Both the position numbers and the translations under genes were made by a program. This document shows, piece after piece, positions 1-7,471 of a stretch of 64,000 nt of DNA. This DNA is from an uncultured Bacteroidia bacterium (lineage in GTDB: Bacteria; Bacteroidota; Bacteroidia; Bacteroidales; UBA932), in assembly GCA_902779765.1 (NCBI GenBank), contig CACZCQ010000002.1, positions 62,001 to 126,000 of the forward strand, in the 5' to 3' direction. Position 1 is the first letter of the stretch; each line of letters starts with the position of its first letter. The notes beneath the pieces were generated by a model, which had not been told where the DNA came from, searched no databases, and saw nothing but the letters and a program-made list of their open reading frames with translations.

Positions 1-1
1 C

Positions 2-115
2 GATATCTGGGAGAGCGGTGTCGCCAGGCCAGACCTCGTCCTCAGGGACATCGCATCCATCCTTCACCCATCCCCTGCCTCACCAGTCCCGACATATTAC
101 CTCCCTCTCGATTGA
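2..115 (+). CDS. C-terminal end of an ABC transporter substrate-binding protein (metal-chelate/cobalamin type), cut by the window edge
   Basis: Frame 2 is open from the first bases and ends at the TGA at 113-115, giving about 37 residues. The tail carries WESG, then PDLVLRDIASILHP, then a Tyr-Tyr near the end. This matches the C-terminus of BtuF/FepB-type periplasmic binding proteins of Bacteroidota, where a WESG, PDLVLKD, ILHP pattern precedes the last few residues. Most of the gene lies upstream of the window, so substrate (iron chelate, haem or cobalamin) cannot be judged. The codon pattern and the stop just before a promoter-like stretch support a real gene end. Confidence 0.6.
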   Translation, partial: DIWESGVARPDLVLRDIASILHPSPASPVPTYYLPLD

Positions 116-140
116 CCTTCCGACTTTTTTCGTATATTTA
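112..140 (+). promoter_or_regulatory. Possible promoter for the MalY-like gene
   Basis: TTG at 112-114 is followed after 18 bases by TATATTTA at 133-140, one base away from the Bacteroidota -7 consensus TAnnTTTG. It lies just past the preceding stop codon. If used, it places the whole palindromic repeat at 145-269 in the 5' leader of the downstream gene. The match is imperfect and there is no other support. Confidence 0.35.
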
Positions 141-144
141 TATG

Positions 145-269
145 GCCGCCACCCCTTCTGCCAAGAACCACTGCCACCCTCGGCACGTTAAGAGGGGGGA
201 CCGGAGCGGAACGAAGTGAAGCGAGCGGTGGGGCCGCGAAGCGGCGGTTCGGGTAGAAGGAGTGGCGGC
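145..269 (+). repeat. Palindromic repeat element, copy 1 (between genes)
   Basis: An 18-base terminal inverted repeat (145-162 against 252-269) pairs with only two mismatches, both able to form G-U pairs in RNA. Inside is a GC-rich core (about 172-236) with internal small hairpins such as CCGC-GAA-GCGG. The core is nearly identical over about 60 bases to 37352-37412 inside the aldehyde dehydrogenase gene, in the same orientation on the + strand. No reading frame through it looks like a protein. It separates the first partial gene from the MalY-like gene by about 170 bases. Confidence 0.75.
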
Positions 270-288
270 AAAGAATAATTGAAGAATT

Positions 289-1539
289 ATGGGAAAATAC
301 GATTTTGACGAGATGACGGTGCGTCGCGGCACCGACTGCGTAAAATGGGATGCCGACAGCCCGGCGGGGCCGATCGATGAAGATGTCATCCCTCTCTGGG
401 TGGCTGACATGGACTTCAAGGTAGCTCCGGAGATTACGGAGGCACTGCGAAAGAGGGTGGAGCATGGAGTATTCGGCTACACCCATATTCCTGACAGTTA
501 TTACGAATCTGCGATCCGCTGGTGGGAGCGCAGGCGCGGTTGGCATACCGAAAAGGAATGGTATCTCCCGGTCGCGGGAATAGTCCCCGCAATGTCCATC
601 GTCATCAAGGCCCTGACACAGTTCGAAATCGATGGGAACGGCAATGTCGTGGAGAAACCGGACCACGGAAGGGGCCCCGGCGGGGAACTTCCGAAAGTCA
701 TCATCCAGACGCCTGCTTACAACTGCTTCTTCTCATCGGTACGCAACGACCTGTGCGAACTGCTTCCGAACGCCCTGATATATGATACGGAAGGAGACCA
801 GGCCACCTGGTACCTGGATTTCGACGACCTGGAGAGGAAGGCTTCGGACCCAATGACAAAGGTCCTTCTGTTCTGCAATCCCCACAACCCCTGCGGACGC
901 GTATGGCCGAAGGAAGACCTGCAGAAGGTGGCCGAGATCTGCCGCAGGAACGGGGTCATAGTCGTAAGCGACGAAATCCACTGCGAACTCGAGATGCCCG
1001 GATACCATTTCACACCGATGGCCGTGATAGACCAGGAGAATACGATCACGATGAATTCCCCGAGCAAGTCCTTCAACATCGCCGGACTCGGAATATCCAA
1101 CATCATCACAGACAATCCCGTATGGAGGAAACTGATCGACAAGGTCATCAACCTCTGGGAGCACTGCGACCTCAATCCTTTCGGAGTGATCGCCCTGCAG
1201 GCTGCCTATGACGAAGGTGAGCCCTGGCTTGACGAGCTGAAGGAATACATCTACGGTAATTACAGGCTTATGTTGGATTACTTCGAGCGCGACCTGCCCA
1301 TGTTCCCTGTCAGCAAGTTGGAAGGCACATACCTCGCCTGGGTGGACGTGAGCGCAATCGGCATGCCTTCGATGGAGATCGAGAAGAGCCTTATCGAAGA
1401 AGAGAAGGTCTGGATAAACGGTGGGACCATGTATGGCCGGGACGGTTTCATGAGGGTCAACCTTGCCTGTCCCAAGGCACGGCTGGAAGAAGGCCTGAAG
1501 CGGATCGTCAAGGGATTCAAGAGACTGATGGATAAATAA
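289..1539 (+). CDS. MalY/PatB family pyridoxal-phosphate C-S lyase (cystathionine beta-lyase type)
   Basis: A fold-type I PLP enzyme of 416 residues, predicted to cleave the C-S bond of cystathionine or related thioethers in the cytoplasm, releasing a thiol, pyruvate and ammonia. The N-terminus (RRGTDCVKWD, PLWVADMDF) is typical of MalY/PatB. The cofactor Lys is about residue 260 in SPSKSFNIAGL, with the conserved SDEIHCE before it and WINGGTMYG near the end. Residues 112-135 are an extra stretch of about 20 residues where close relatives have a short PGDK-type turn. The start ATG is at 289. A palindromic repeat lies in the leader. The M64 peptidase gene follows at once and may be co-transcribed. 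Family assignment is firm; the true substrate is open. Confidence 0.9.
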   Translation: MGKYDFDEMTVRRGTDCVKWDADSPAGPIDEDVIPLWVADMDFKVAPEITEALRKRVEHGVFGYTHIPDSYYESAIRWWERRRGWHTEKEWYLPVAGIVPAMSIVIKALTQFEIDGNGNVVEKPDHGRGPGGELPKVIIQTPAYNCFFSSVRNDLCELLPNALIYDTEGDQATWYLDFDDLERKASDPMTKVLLFCNPHNPCGRVWPKEDLQKVAEICRRNGVIVVSDEIHCELEMPGYHFTPMAVIDQENTITMNSPSKSFNIAGLGISNIITDNPVWRKLIDKVINLWEHCDLNPFGVIALQAAYDEGEPWLDELKEYIYGNYRLMLDYFERDLPMFPVSKLEGTYLAWVDVSAIGMPSMEIEKSLIEEEKVWINGGTMYGRDGFMRVNLACPKARLEEGLKRIVKGFKRLMDK

Positions 1540-1548
1540 TTGACTGTC

Positions 1549-2898
1549 ATGAAAAAGGTTTTCTTACTGCTGGCCTCCTTGGTTCTGGCGGCTTTTACGG
1601 CAAACAGCCAATCCGGGAATGGGAATATCCCCCAGCTCAACCTAGACAGGACGCTGAGGGTCAATTATATCTTCAGCGGAACCGACAAGACCCAGGAGAT
1701 CGCGCTGGCTGAGTTATGCTCGATTGACGGCTGGGCCGGACGAAGGGTCAACATGGACAAACTCCCCCTTCGCGGCAACGGCCAGGTGGTCATGAGCGTG
1801 AAAGGCCCTGAAGGGGAATTCGACGATATCGTCTATATGATGTCCTTCTCCACCCTGTTCCAGGAATGGCAGGCCACCGAGGAAGCCACCACGACAAGGA
1901 AGGCATTCGAAAACGTATTCCTTCTCCCGATGCCTGCCACCCAGGCCCGGGTCACCGTCAGGCTGTTCGATTTTCACGGCAATGTTTCCTGCGAGTATTC
2001 CCACCTCGTCAACCCTGATGACATCCTGATACGTCCTGTCGGAAAGACGGTAACTCCCCATGAATGGATCTGGAAGGGCGGCAAGGACCTTGGATCCGAC
2101 CTGGACCAGGAGCACAGGATCGATATAGCAATCGTTGCCGAGGGTTACACGGAAGAAGAGATGGGAACCTTCATGGATGACGCCCGTGATGCGATGGCAA
2201 GCCTGTGGGCGCATGAACCGTTCGGAGCCTTGAAAGACCGCTTCAACATCGTCTGTGTCAAGTCCCCGTCAAACGAGAGCAATGTGAGCGTGCCGCGCGC
2301 CGGGCTCTGGAAGGATACAGCCGTGGGCTCCCACTTTGACACCTTCTATTCCGACCGTTACCTGACCACCCTGAACCTTTTCCGTCTCCACGACGTGCTG
2401 GCTGGAATCCCTTACGAACATATAATCATTCTGGCTAATACAGACACCTACGGAGGGGGCGGGATCTACAATTCCTACACTCTCACTACAGCCCATCATC
2501 CGGGATTCAGGCCCGTTGTAGTCCACGAATTCGGGCACAGCTTCGCCGGACTGGCAGACGAGTATCATTACGACGACCAGTATTCGGAGCAATACTATCC
2601 TGACACGGAGCCCTGGGAGCAGAATATCACTACAATGAAGGATTTCGACTCTAAATGGAAGGATATGGTCGGGAAAGAATACAATATCGGCAGCACCGGA
2701 ATCAACTGGAATGGCAGGAAGCGGGTGGACACCAATGTCACTGTCGGAATCTTCGAGGGTGGCGGCTACCAGTCAAAGGGCGTCTGGAGGGGCAGCGACG
2801 ACTGCAGGATGAAAACAAACAGTTATCCGGCCTTCTGCCCCGTGTGCCAGAGGGCAATAGACCGGATAATACGCTTCTATACCGAAGAGCAGGACTAG
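1549..2898 (+). CDS. Secreted M64 family metallopeptidase (IgA-peptidase-M64-like)
   Basis: About 449 residues. The ATG at 1549 opens a clear signal peptide (MKKVFLLLASLVLAAFTANSQ), so an upstream in-frame TTG at 1540 is not preferred. The zinc site HEFGH at residues 326-330, extended as SFAGLADEY, is the M64 signature, with the third ligand expected in the Glu of DEY. An N-terminal M64 domain precedes it. The ATG is only 10 bases past the MalY-like stop. The family was named for an IgA-cleaving enzyme of Clostridium ramosum, but most Bacteroidales members have unknown substrates, so cleavage of immunoglobulin should not be assumed. Its stop codon overlaps that of the convergent peroxidase gene. 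Confidence 0.88.
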   Translation: MKKVFLLLASLVLAAFTANSQSGNGNIPQLNLDRTLRVNYIFSGTDKTQEIALAELCSIDGWAGRRVNMDKLPLRGNGQVVMSVKGPEGEFDDIVYMMSFSTLFQEWQATEEATTTRKAFENVFLLPMPATQARVTVRLFDFHGNVSCEYSHLVNPDDILIRPVGKTVTPHEWIWKGGKDLGSDLDQEHRIDIAIVAEGYTEEEMGTFMDDARDAMASLWAHEPFGALKDRFNIVCVKSPSNESNVSVPRAGLWKDTAVGSHFDTFYSDRYLTTLNLFRLHDVLAGIPYEHIIILANTDTYGGGGIYNSYTLTTAHHPGFRPVVVHEFGHSFAGLADEYHYDDQYSEQYYPDTEPWEQNITTMKDFDSKWKDMVGKEYNIGSTGINWNGRKRVDTNVTVGIFEGGGYQSKGVWRGSDDCRMKTNSYPAFCPVCQRAIDRIIRFYTEEQD

Positions 2899-3503
2899 TA
2901 CAGTTTCGAGCTTACAACCGTACTTACGAAATTCATGCTGACCGTAGGTTCGAAACGGGCGACGACATCGCCTTTCGAATCGACGAGGAACTTGGTGAAG
3001 TTCCATTTGATGTCAGGCTTGGAAGCATAATCGGGATCCTGCTTCTTGAGCATTTCGTCCATGAACTTGGCCTGCTGGCCGTTTCCGAAGCCCTTGAATC
3101 CCTGCTTTGACTTGAGATATGCGAACAGGGGGCTCTGCCCTTCACCGTTCACCTCGACCTTGTCGAACTGCGGGAAGGTCGTATTGTACTTCGAGGTGCA
3201 GAACTCGTGTATGCTGGCGATATCGCCGGGAGCCTGCTCTCCGAACTGGTTGCAAGGGAAATCGAGAATGACGAGCCCCTTGTCCTTGTATTTGTCATAG
3301 ATGGCCTGCAGCTCTTCATACTGGGGAGTAAAGCCGCACTTTGTGGCTGTATTCACGATCAGGAGGACCTTCCCCTTGTATTCAGAGAGAGACACCTCCT
3401 TTCCATCCATGTCTTTCACCTTGAAATCATAGATGCTCTGGGCATTGATGGCCGTTGCCATGGTAAGGGCGGCGAATGCAGCCGCGAATAACTTTGTTCT
3501 CAT
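2895..3503 (-). CDS. Glutathione peroxidase family thiol peroxidase, exported
   Basis: About 202 residues from the ATG at 3503 (an in-frame TTG lies two codons upstream). The first 22 residues form a signal peptide ending in NAQ. The peroxidatic Cys56 is in NTATKCGFTPQY, followed by the second motif FPCNQFGEQ (Cys84, Gln86) and the conserved WNF triad residue in IKWNFTKFLVD. It is a Cys, not selenocysteine, enzyme. Bacterial members usually use thioredoxin rather than glutathione; here the export signal suggests a periplasmic role against peroxides. The stop overlaps the convergent M64 gene by four bases, leaving no room for a terminator. Confidence 0.92.
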   Translation of the reverse strand: MRTKLFAAAFAALTMATAINAQSIYDFKVKDMDGKEVSLSEYKGKVLLIVNTATKCGFTPQYEELQAIYDKYKDKGLVILDFPCNQFGEQAPGDIASIHEFCTSKYNTTFPQFDKVEVNGEGQSPLFAYLKSKQGFKGFGNGQQAKFMDEMLKKQDPDYASKPDIKWNFTKFLVDSKGDVVARFEPTVSMNFVSTVVSSKLY

Positions 3504-3526
3504 ATACAACTATTTGGTCAAGTGGC

Positions 3527-4363
3527 TCACTGCAAATTGTATACCTTTGAAGGACGGGTACGGGGTAGCGTCTGTAGGTTCGTCATCTGTCCGGCCGAAA
3601 GCCCGTTTCCGGCATCGATCGAACACAGGACCTCTTCAGTCGCGGCATACGCCAGGTCCGGGGTATTGTTGTTTTCACTCAGGTGGCACAGGAATATGTT
3701 CTTGAGGCCTGGATGCCATATCCTGCCGATGGCCTCGGCACACTCGTCGTTGCTGAGATGGCCGTAGCCCTGGCAGATCCTCATCTTGAGTTCATGCGGA
3801 TACGAACCTCCGAACAGCATTCCAGGATCGTAATTGGATTCGAAGACTATCGTATCTGCGCAGGAAGCATATTCCAAGGCCTCCCTGGTCACCCTGCCGG
3901 CATCGGTCATCAGGAAGAACTTCACACCCTCCCATTCAATGAAATAGCCTACGGTCTGGGTGGCATCGTGGGGAACCACGAAAGGACGGACTATAGGGCA
4001 GCTGACGTCCGGGATTCCGGGAGCAAGCCTGAGCAGGTTGTCGCCATATTCCAGGATACGCCTGCAGGGGGCTATCCAATCCCTTGTGAAAGAATGGGTT
4101 AAAAGAGCCTCTTGGAGGATTTCAGTGGCATAGACCGGTTTCTGGAGATGCTTGCACCAGGCTCCTAGATGGCGGATATGGTCCAAATGGTCATGCGTCA
4201 CAAGGATTGCCTGGAATGAATCCAGCGTCATCCCGTAGTCCAAAAGGGTCCTCTTCAGAGTTCGCAGGCTGACTCCCGCGTCAATGATGATTCCGTATTC
4301 TCCGTCAGAAAGCAGATAGCAGTTGCCGCAGCTGCCGCTGGAAAGGCTCATGAACTTCAGCAT
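3527..4363 (-). CDS. MBL-fold metallohydrolase of the YycJ/WalJ type
   Basis: About 278 residues from the ATG at 4363, chosen because MLKFMSLSSGSCGNCYLL is the standard N-terminus of this family; seven codons upstream are also open. The metal motif HDHLDH is at 57-62, with further ligands in TDAG and SHEL-like GSYPHELK segments. The family is a metallo-beta-lactamase-fold hydrolase, often linked to DNA or RNA processing (WalJ in Gram-positives). The start overlaps the stop of the TPR gene by one base (TGATG), so the two are translationally coupled. Substrate unknown. Confidence 0.85.
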   Translation of the reverse strand: MLKFMSLSSGSCGNCYLLSDGEYGIIIDAGVSLRTLKRTLLDYGMTLDSFQAILVTHDHLDHIRHLGAWCKHLQKPVYATEILQEALLTHSFTRDWIAPCRRILEYGDNLLRLAPGIPDVSCPIVRPFVVPHDATQTVGYFIEWEGVKFFLMTDAGRVTREALEYASCADTIVFESNYDPGMLFGGSYPHELKMRICQGYGHLSNDECAEAIGRIWHPGLKNIFLCHLSENNNTPDLAYAATEEVLCSIDAGNGLSAGQMTNLQTLPRTRPSKVYNLQ

Positions 4364-6393
4364 CAGTTCTTCTCCTCCTCGCAATACTTGGCAATGACGC
4401 TGTAGGCGTCCCCGACTCCCAATTCCCCTGCCCTTGAGAGGTCGATGCAGCCTTTCTCCTTGTCCTTCAAGTAGATGAGTACCAGTCCTCTGTTGAAGAA
4501 TGCGTCACCCATATAGGGGAACACGTCTATCGCCTTGGTGTAGCTGTCGACCGATTCGACGAAACGTGAGGAGAGGCAGTAAAGGTTGCCGAGGTTGAAA
4601 TAGACATAAGGGACGCCGGGAAGGAGCTTGTCCGCCGCCAGCATGTCGTCTATAGCTTCCGAATAATCATAGGTCCGGCTCACCTGGTCCCTGACACGGG
4701 CCCTGGTCGTACCCTGATCGTCCATGGTCAGGGTCTGTACGCTGTTCTCTATGGAGGAGATGAAATCGATCATCTCGGCCCGGAGAACTCCCCTGTTGAT
4801 GTGGTAGAACGCCTTGTAATACTCTGAATACCTTCCCTCCGAAGCAGCATTGACGGCGGCGTCGAACTGGTTCAACGCAGTGGCGAATTGCTTGGACTGT
4901 ACGCTATAAAGTCCTCGGATGAACTGGCGGTCAGCCTCGGTGAGCGACTTGGGATCGCCGGCCGCAAGATATGTGTCTCCGTAGATCGAAGCATCTATAC
5001 CCCGTTCGAACTTCGGACGTGCGATGGAATCCGAATTCGATATGGTCATGTTGATCGGGGAATCAGATATGAACTTGTCTATGAGCAGATTCTCGTAACG
5101 GTGCTTGAGAGCGATGTTCTGGTTGTCCCTGGACTCGGAGAGCACGAATTTGTACAGGGGTTTCAGACGGATGTTGATGTCCCTGTTCTGCAGCAGTTCG
5201 TTGTCGAAGCCTTTCTTCGCAAAATCGGCGTCCAGGGCTATGAGTGAGCTGTACTTCTTGGTCGTGTCGGCGAACGAGCCTTCCTCCGCCGCATTCTTGG
5301 CCCTGTATTCACGGACCTTCTTCTGGGCGGTGTCGTAGTCCTGCTTGGAAGACTTCGTACGACCAAGCATTATCTTAACATATGAGCGGTTAAGATATGC
5401 CTTGGCAAAATCCGGATAAAGCTCGATCGCTTTGTCGTAATCATCCAGGGCATCGAGCCAGCGTTCCATCTGGACGAAATACGAAGCCCTGTTGTAATAC
5501 GCCAGGACGTTGTCCGGGTTGATGTTGATCACGTGGTCCATGTCCGCCAGGGCGTCCTCGAAATTGCCTACCTGGGCGCTGATGAGACTCCTGTTGTAGA
5601 GGGTCAGGGCGTTGCCCGGTTCATCCCTGAGGACCCTGTTCAGGTCGGCCATCGCGGAATTGTAATCGTTCTGGTCATAGTACATCAGGGCCCTGTTGAA
5701 ATATGCGAAGGTATTGGTCGTATCCAGTGAGATCGCCTTGTCCATGTCGGAGATGGCTTCCTTGTAATTCTTCCTGAGCGCATGGACGCGCCCCCTCCTG
5801 ATATATCCTTCAGGATCGAAACGGTCCAGGGATATGGCCTTGTTGTAATCAGCCAGGGCCTTGGTGGTGTCGGTCAGGAAGAGATATGTCGCTCCCCTGT
5901 TGAGGTATGCCGACGGATCCTTGGGCTCCTTCTTGATATACTTGTCGAAATCATCCACCGCCTTGTCGAACTGCTGCGCGAGGAAATACGTCACTCCCCT
6001 GCTGAAATACAGTCCTATTAGACCCGGGCGGAGCTTCATTGCCATGTCAAGGTCCTCGAGAGCCTCATCGTATTTCCCGGACCGGCTCAGGGTAATCGCC
6101 CGGAAATGATAACCGTTGGTAAAAACGGGATTTATCTTCAAGGAGGCGTCGAAATCGTTCTGGGCTCCCCTTATATCGCCAAGGTTGTACTTCGCTATAC
6201 CCCTGTAGAAATATACCCAGCAATCGGAGGTGTCCAGACGGGCAAGGACGTTGAACTGTCCGATGGCATCGGCGTACCTTCCGTCGGACAGGGCCTGGCG
6301 CCCGCGGAACATGAATACATCCTTGTCATACTGCGCCCGGCTGACCGAAGCGAAGCACAACAGGAGCATCAAGCAGAACGCCAATCTTTTCAT
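4363..6393 (-). CDS. Secreted tetratricopeptide-repeat protein
   Basis: A 676-residue protein with a signal peptide (MKRLAFCLMLLLCFASVSRAQ) and about ten consecutive TPR units over roughly residues 25-350, recognisable by repeated AYFNRA/AYLNRG-type A-helix ends and D-P spacing. A middle part (about 370-480) is not TPR-like, and further TPRs occur at about 490-676. Such proteins act as periplasmic scaffolds; no enzyme motif is visible. It is the first gene of a probable minus-strand unit with the MBL-fold gene downstream. Partner unknown. Confidence 0.85.
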   Translation of the reverse strand: MKRLAFCLMLLLCFASVSRAQYDKDVFMFRGRQALSDGRYADAIGQFNVLARLDTSDCWVYFYRGIAKYNLGDIRGAQNDFDASLKINPVFTNGYHFRAITLSRSGKYDEALEDLDMAMKLRPGLIGLYFSRGVTYFLAQQFDKAVDDFDKYIKKEPKDPSAYLNRGATYLFLTDTTKALADYNKAISLDRFDPEGYIRRGRVHALRKNYKEAISDMDKAISLDTTNTFAYFNRALMYYDQNDYNSAMADLNRVLRDEPGNALTLYNRSLISAQVGNFEDALADMDHVININPDNVLAYYNRASYFVQMERWLDALDDYDKAIELYPDFAKAYLNRSYVKIMLGRTKSSKQDYDTAQKKVREYRAKNAAEEGSFADTTKKYSSLIALDADFAKKGFDNELLQNRDINIRLKPLYKFVLSESRDNQNIALKHRYENLLIDKFISDSPINMTISNSDSIARPKFERGIDASIYGDTYLAAGDPKSLTEADRQFIRGLYSVQSKQFATALNQFDAAVNAASEGRYSEYYKAFYHINRGVLRAEMIDFISSIENSVQTLTMDDQGTTRARVRDQVSRTYDYSEAIDDMLAADKLLPGVPYVYFNLGNLYCLSSRFVESVDSYTKAIDVFPYMGDAFFNRGLVLIYLKDKEKGCIDLSRAGELGVGDAYSVIAKYCEEEKN

Positions 6394-6426
6394 GCTGAAT
6401 TATTTTATAATAAGGGGTAAAATTCC

Positions 6427-6434
6427 TATTTTTG
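6427..6434 (+). promoter_or_regulatory. Promoter -7 element TATTTTTG for the M28-like gene
   Basis: A perfect TAnnTTTG box. It overlaps the most upstream possible TTG start (6432) of the following reading frame, so that start cannot be in the transcript; translation must begin further down, at about 6465. No clear -33 TTG is seen at the expected distance. Confidence 0.5.
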
Positions 6435-6464
6435 TCAGTTGCAAAGATAAACATTTATCGTGCC

Positions 6465-7469
6465 TTGAAGACGAATTTACGCTTTTTTTTAATATATCTC
6501 CTCATCCTTTCTCCGCTGACAGCGCTCCGGGCGCAGGATACGGGTGTCAAGATGATACCATCCGCGAGGAACGCTGAAAGGATCGTTTCTGCCGAACAGC
6601 TTGAAGCCCAGGTCGAATACCTGACAGACACCTTGTTCAAGGGAAGGGCTACAGGGACAAAGGGTGCCAACGAGACGGCTTTCTGGATCGCAAGGCAGTT
6701 CCGCGATGCCGGGCTCACTCCCCTCGGGAAGAACTGGAGCCGTTCATTCAAGGTCGGTGAGATCACAGGACATAACATCATGGGATTCATGCCCGGGAAA
6801 AGGCAGGGGTCCAAGGAAATGTACGTGATCGTGGCCGCCAACTTCGACAACCACGGAATCATCGAGGGAAAGCTCTATCCGGGAGCGGATTCCAACGCAT
6901 CCGGAGTGGTGGCCATGGTCAACATAGCCAAGATGTTCAACAGGATGAAGGAACTCGGAAGGTCTTACGGGAAGAACCTGATCTTCGTAGGCCTGGACGC
7001 AAAGGAAAGGAATTCCGCCGGTGCGGAAGCCCTTTGGAGGGATATAGCCGCCGGAGCCTTGAAGGATCCCATCTCCGGGGAGACCATAACTCCGTCCAAT
7101 ATCTACTCCACCGTGGTCCTGGACATCCTTGGAAGTACACTTTCACCTATCCAGAAGGGACGGAAGGATTACCTTATAATGCTCAGCGAAGGCCAGTTCA
7201 AATACGACCTCCAGCGGGCCAATGAGAATCCCGGGCTGGGACTGGATCTCGGATATGACTATTACGGAAGCCCGGGCTTCACAGAGATGTTCCATTCCAA
7301 GGTCGGGGACCAGAGTGTCTTCACGAAGAAAGGAGCAATGTGCGTCGTATTCACTTCGGGAATAACCATGAAGACCAACAAGGTCGAGGACAATGCCGGA
7401 AGCCTGAACTACGATATCTTCAAGAGAAGGGTATTCCTCATCTTCCACTGGCTCACAAAAGTTCTCTGA
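6465..7469 (+). CDS. M28-like (Zn-exopeptidase fold) secreted protein with altered metal ligands
   Basis: About 334 residues if translation starts at the TTG at 6465, which gives a clean signal peptide (MKTNLRFFLIYLLILSP then ALRAQ); there is no ATG before the mature protein. The fold is recognised from YPGADSNASGVVAM and the final GLDAKERNSAGAEAL and FHSKVGDQSVF segments. In M28 enzymes the first metal ligand sits in an H-x-D motif; here residues 126-128 are N-F-D. Where the Glu-Glu pair is expected, Lys-Glu is found. The protein may therefore be inactive or bind metal differently. It is followed three bases later by the ABC exporter gene. Confidence 0.75.
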   Translation: MKTNLRFFLIYLLILSPLTALRAQDTGVKMIPSARNAERIVSAEQLEAQVEYLTDTLFKGRATGTKGANETAFWIARQFRDAGLTPLGKNWSRSFKVGEITGHNIMGFMPGKRQGSKEMYVIVAANFDNHGIIEGKLYPGADSNASGVVAMVNIAKMFNRMKELGRSYGKNLIFVGLDAKERNSAGAEALWRDIAAGALKDPISGETITPSNIYSTVVLDILGSTLSPIQKGRKDYLIMLSEGQFKYDLQRANENPGLGLDLGYDYYGSPGFTEMFHSKVGDQSVFTKKGAMCVVFTSGITMKTNKVEDNAGSLNYDIFKRRVFLIFHWLTKVL

Positions 7470-7471
7470 CG

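Noticed and set aside
97-666. A minus-strand open frame of 189 codons over the repeat and the malY start
   Set aside because: It reads through the palindromic repeat and antisense to malY. Its Pro/Ser/Ala-rich part is just the translated repeat.
4363-6393. The repeated segments in this gene as a CRISPR array or tandem DNA repeat
   Set aside because: The repetition is at protein level (TPR units of about 34 residues) with diverged DNA.
7340-7471. Earlier start for the ABC exporter
   Set aside because: It lies inside the M28-like gene in another frame; the ATG at 7472 matches the usual exporter N-terminus.
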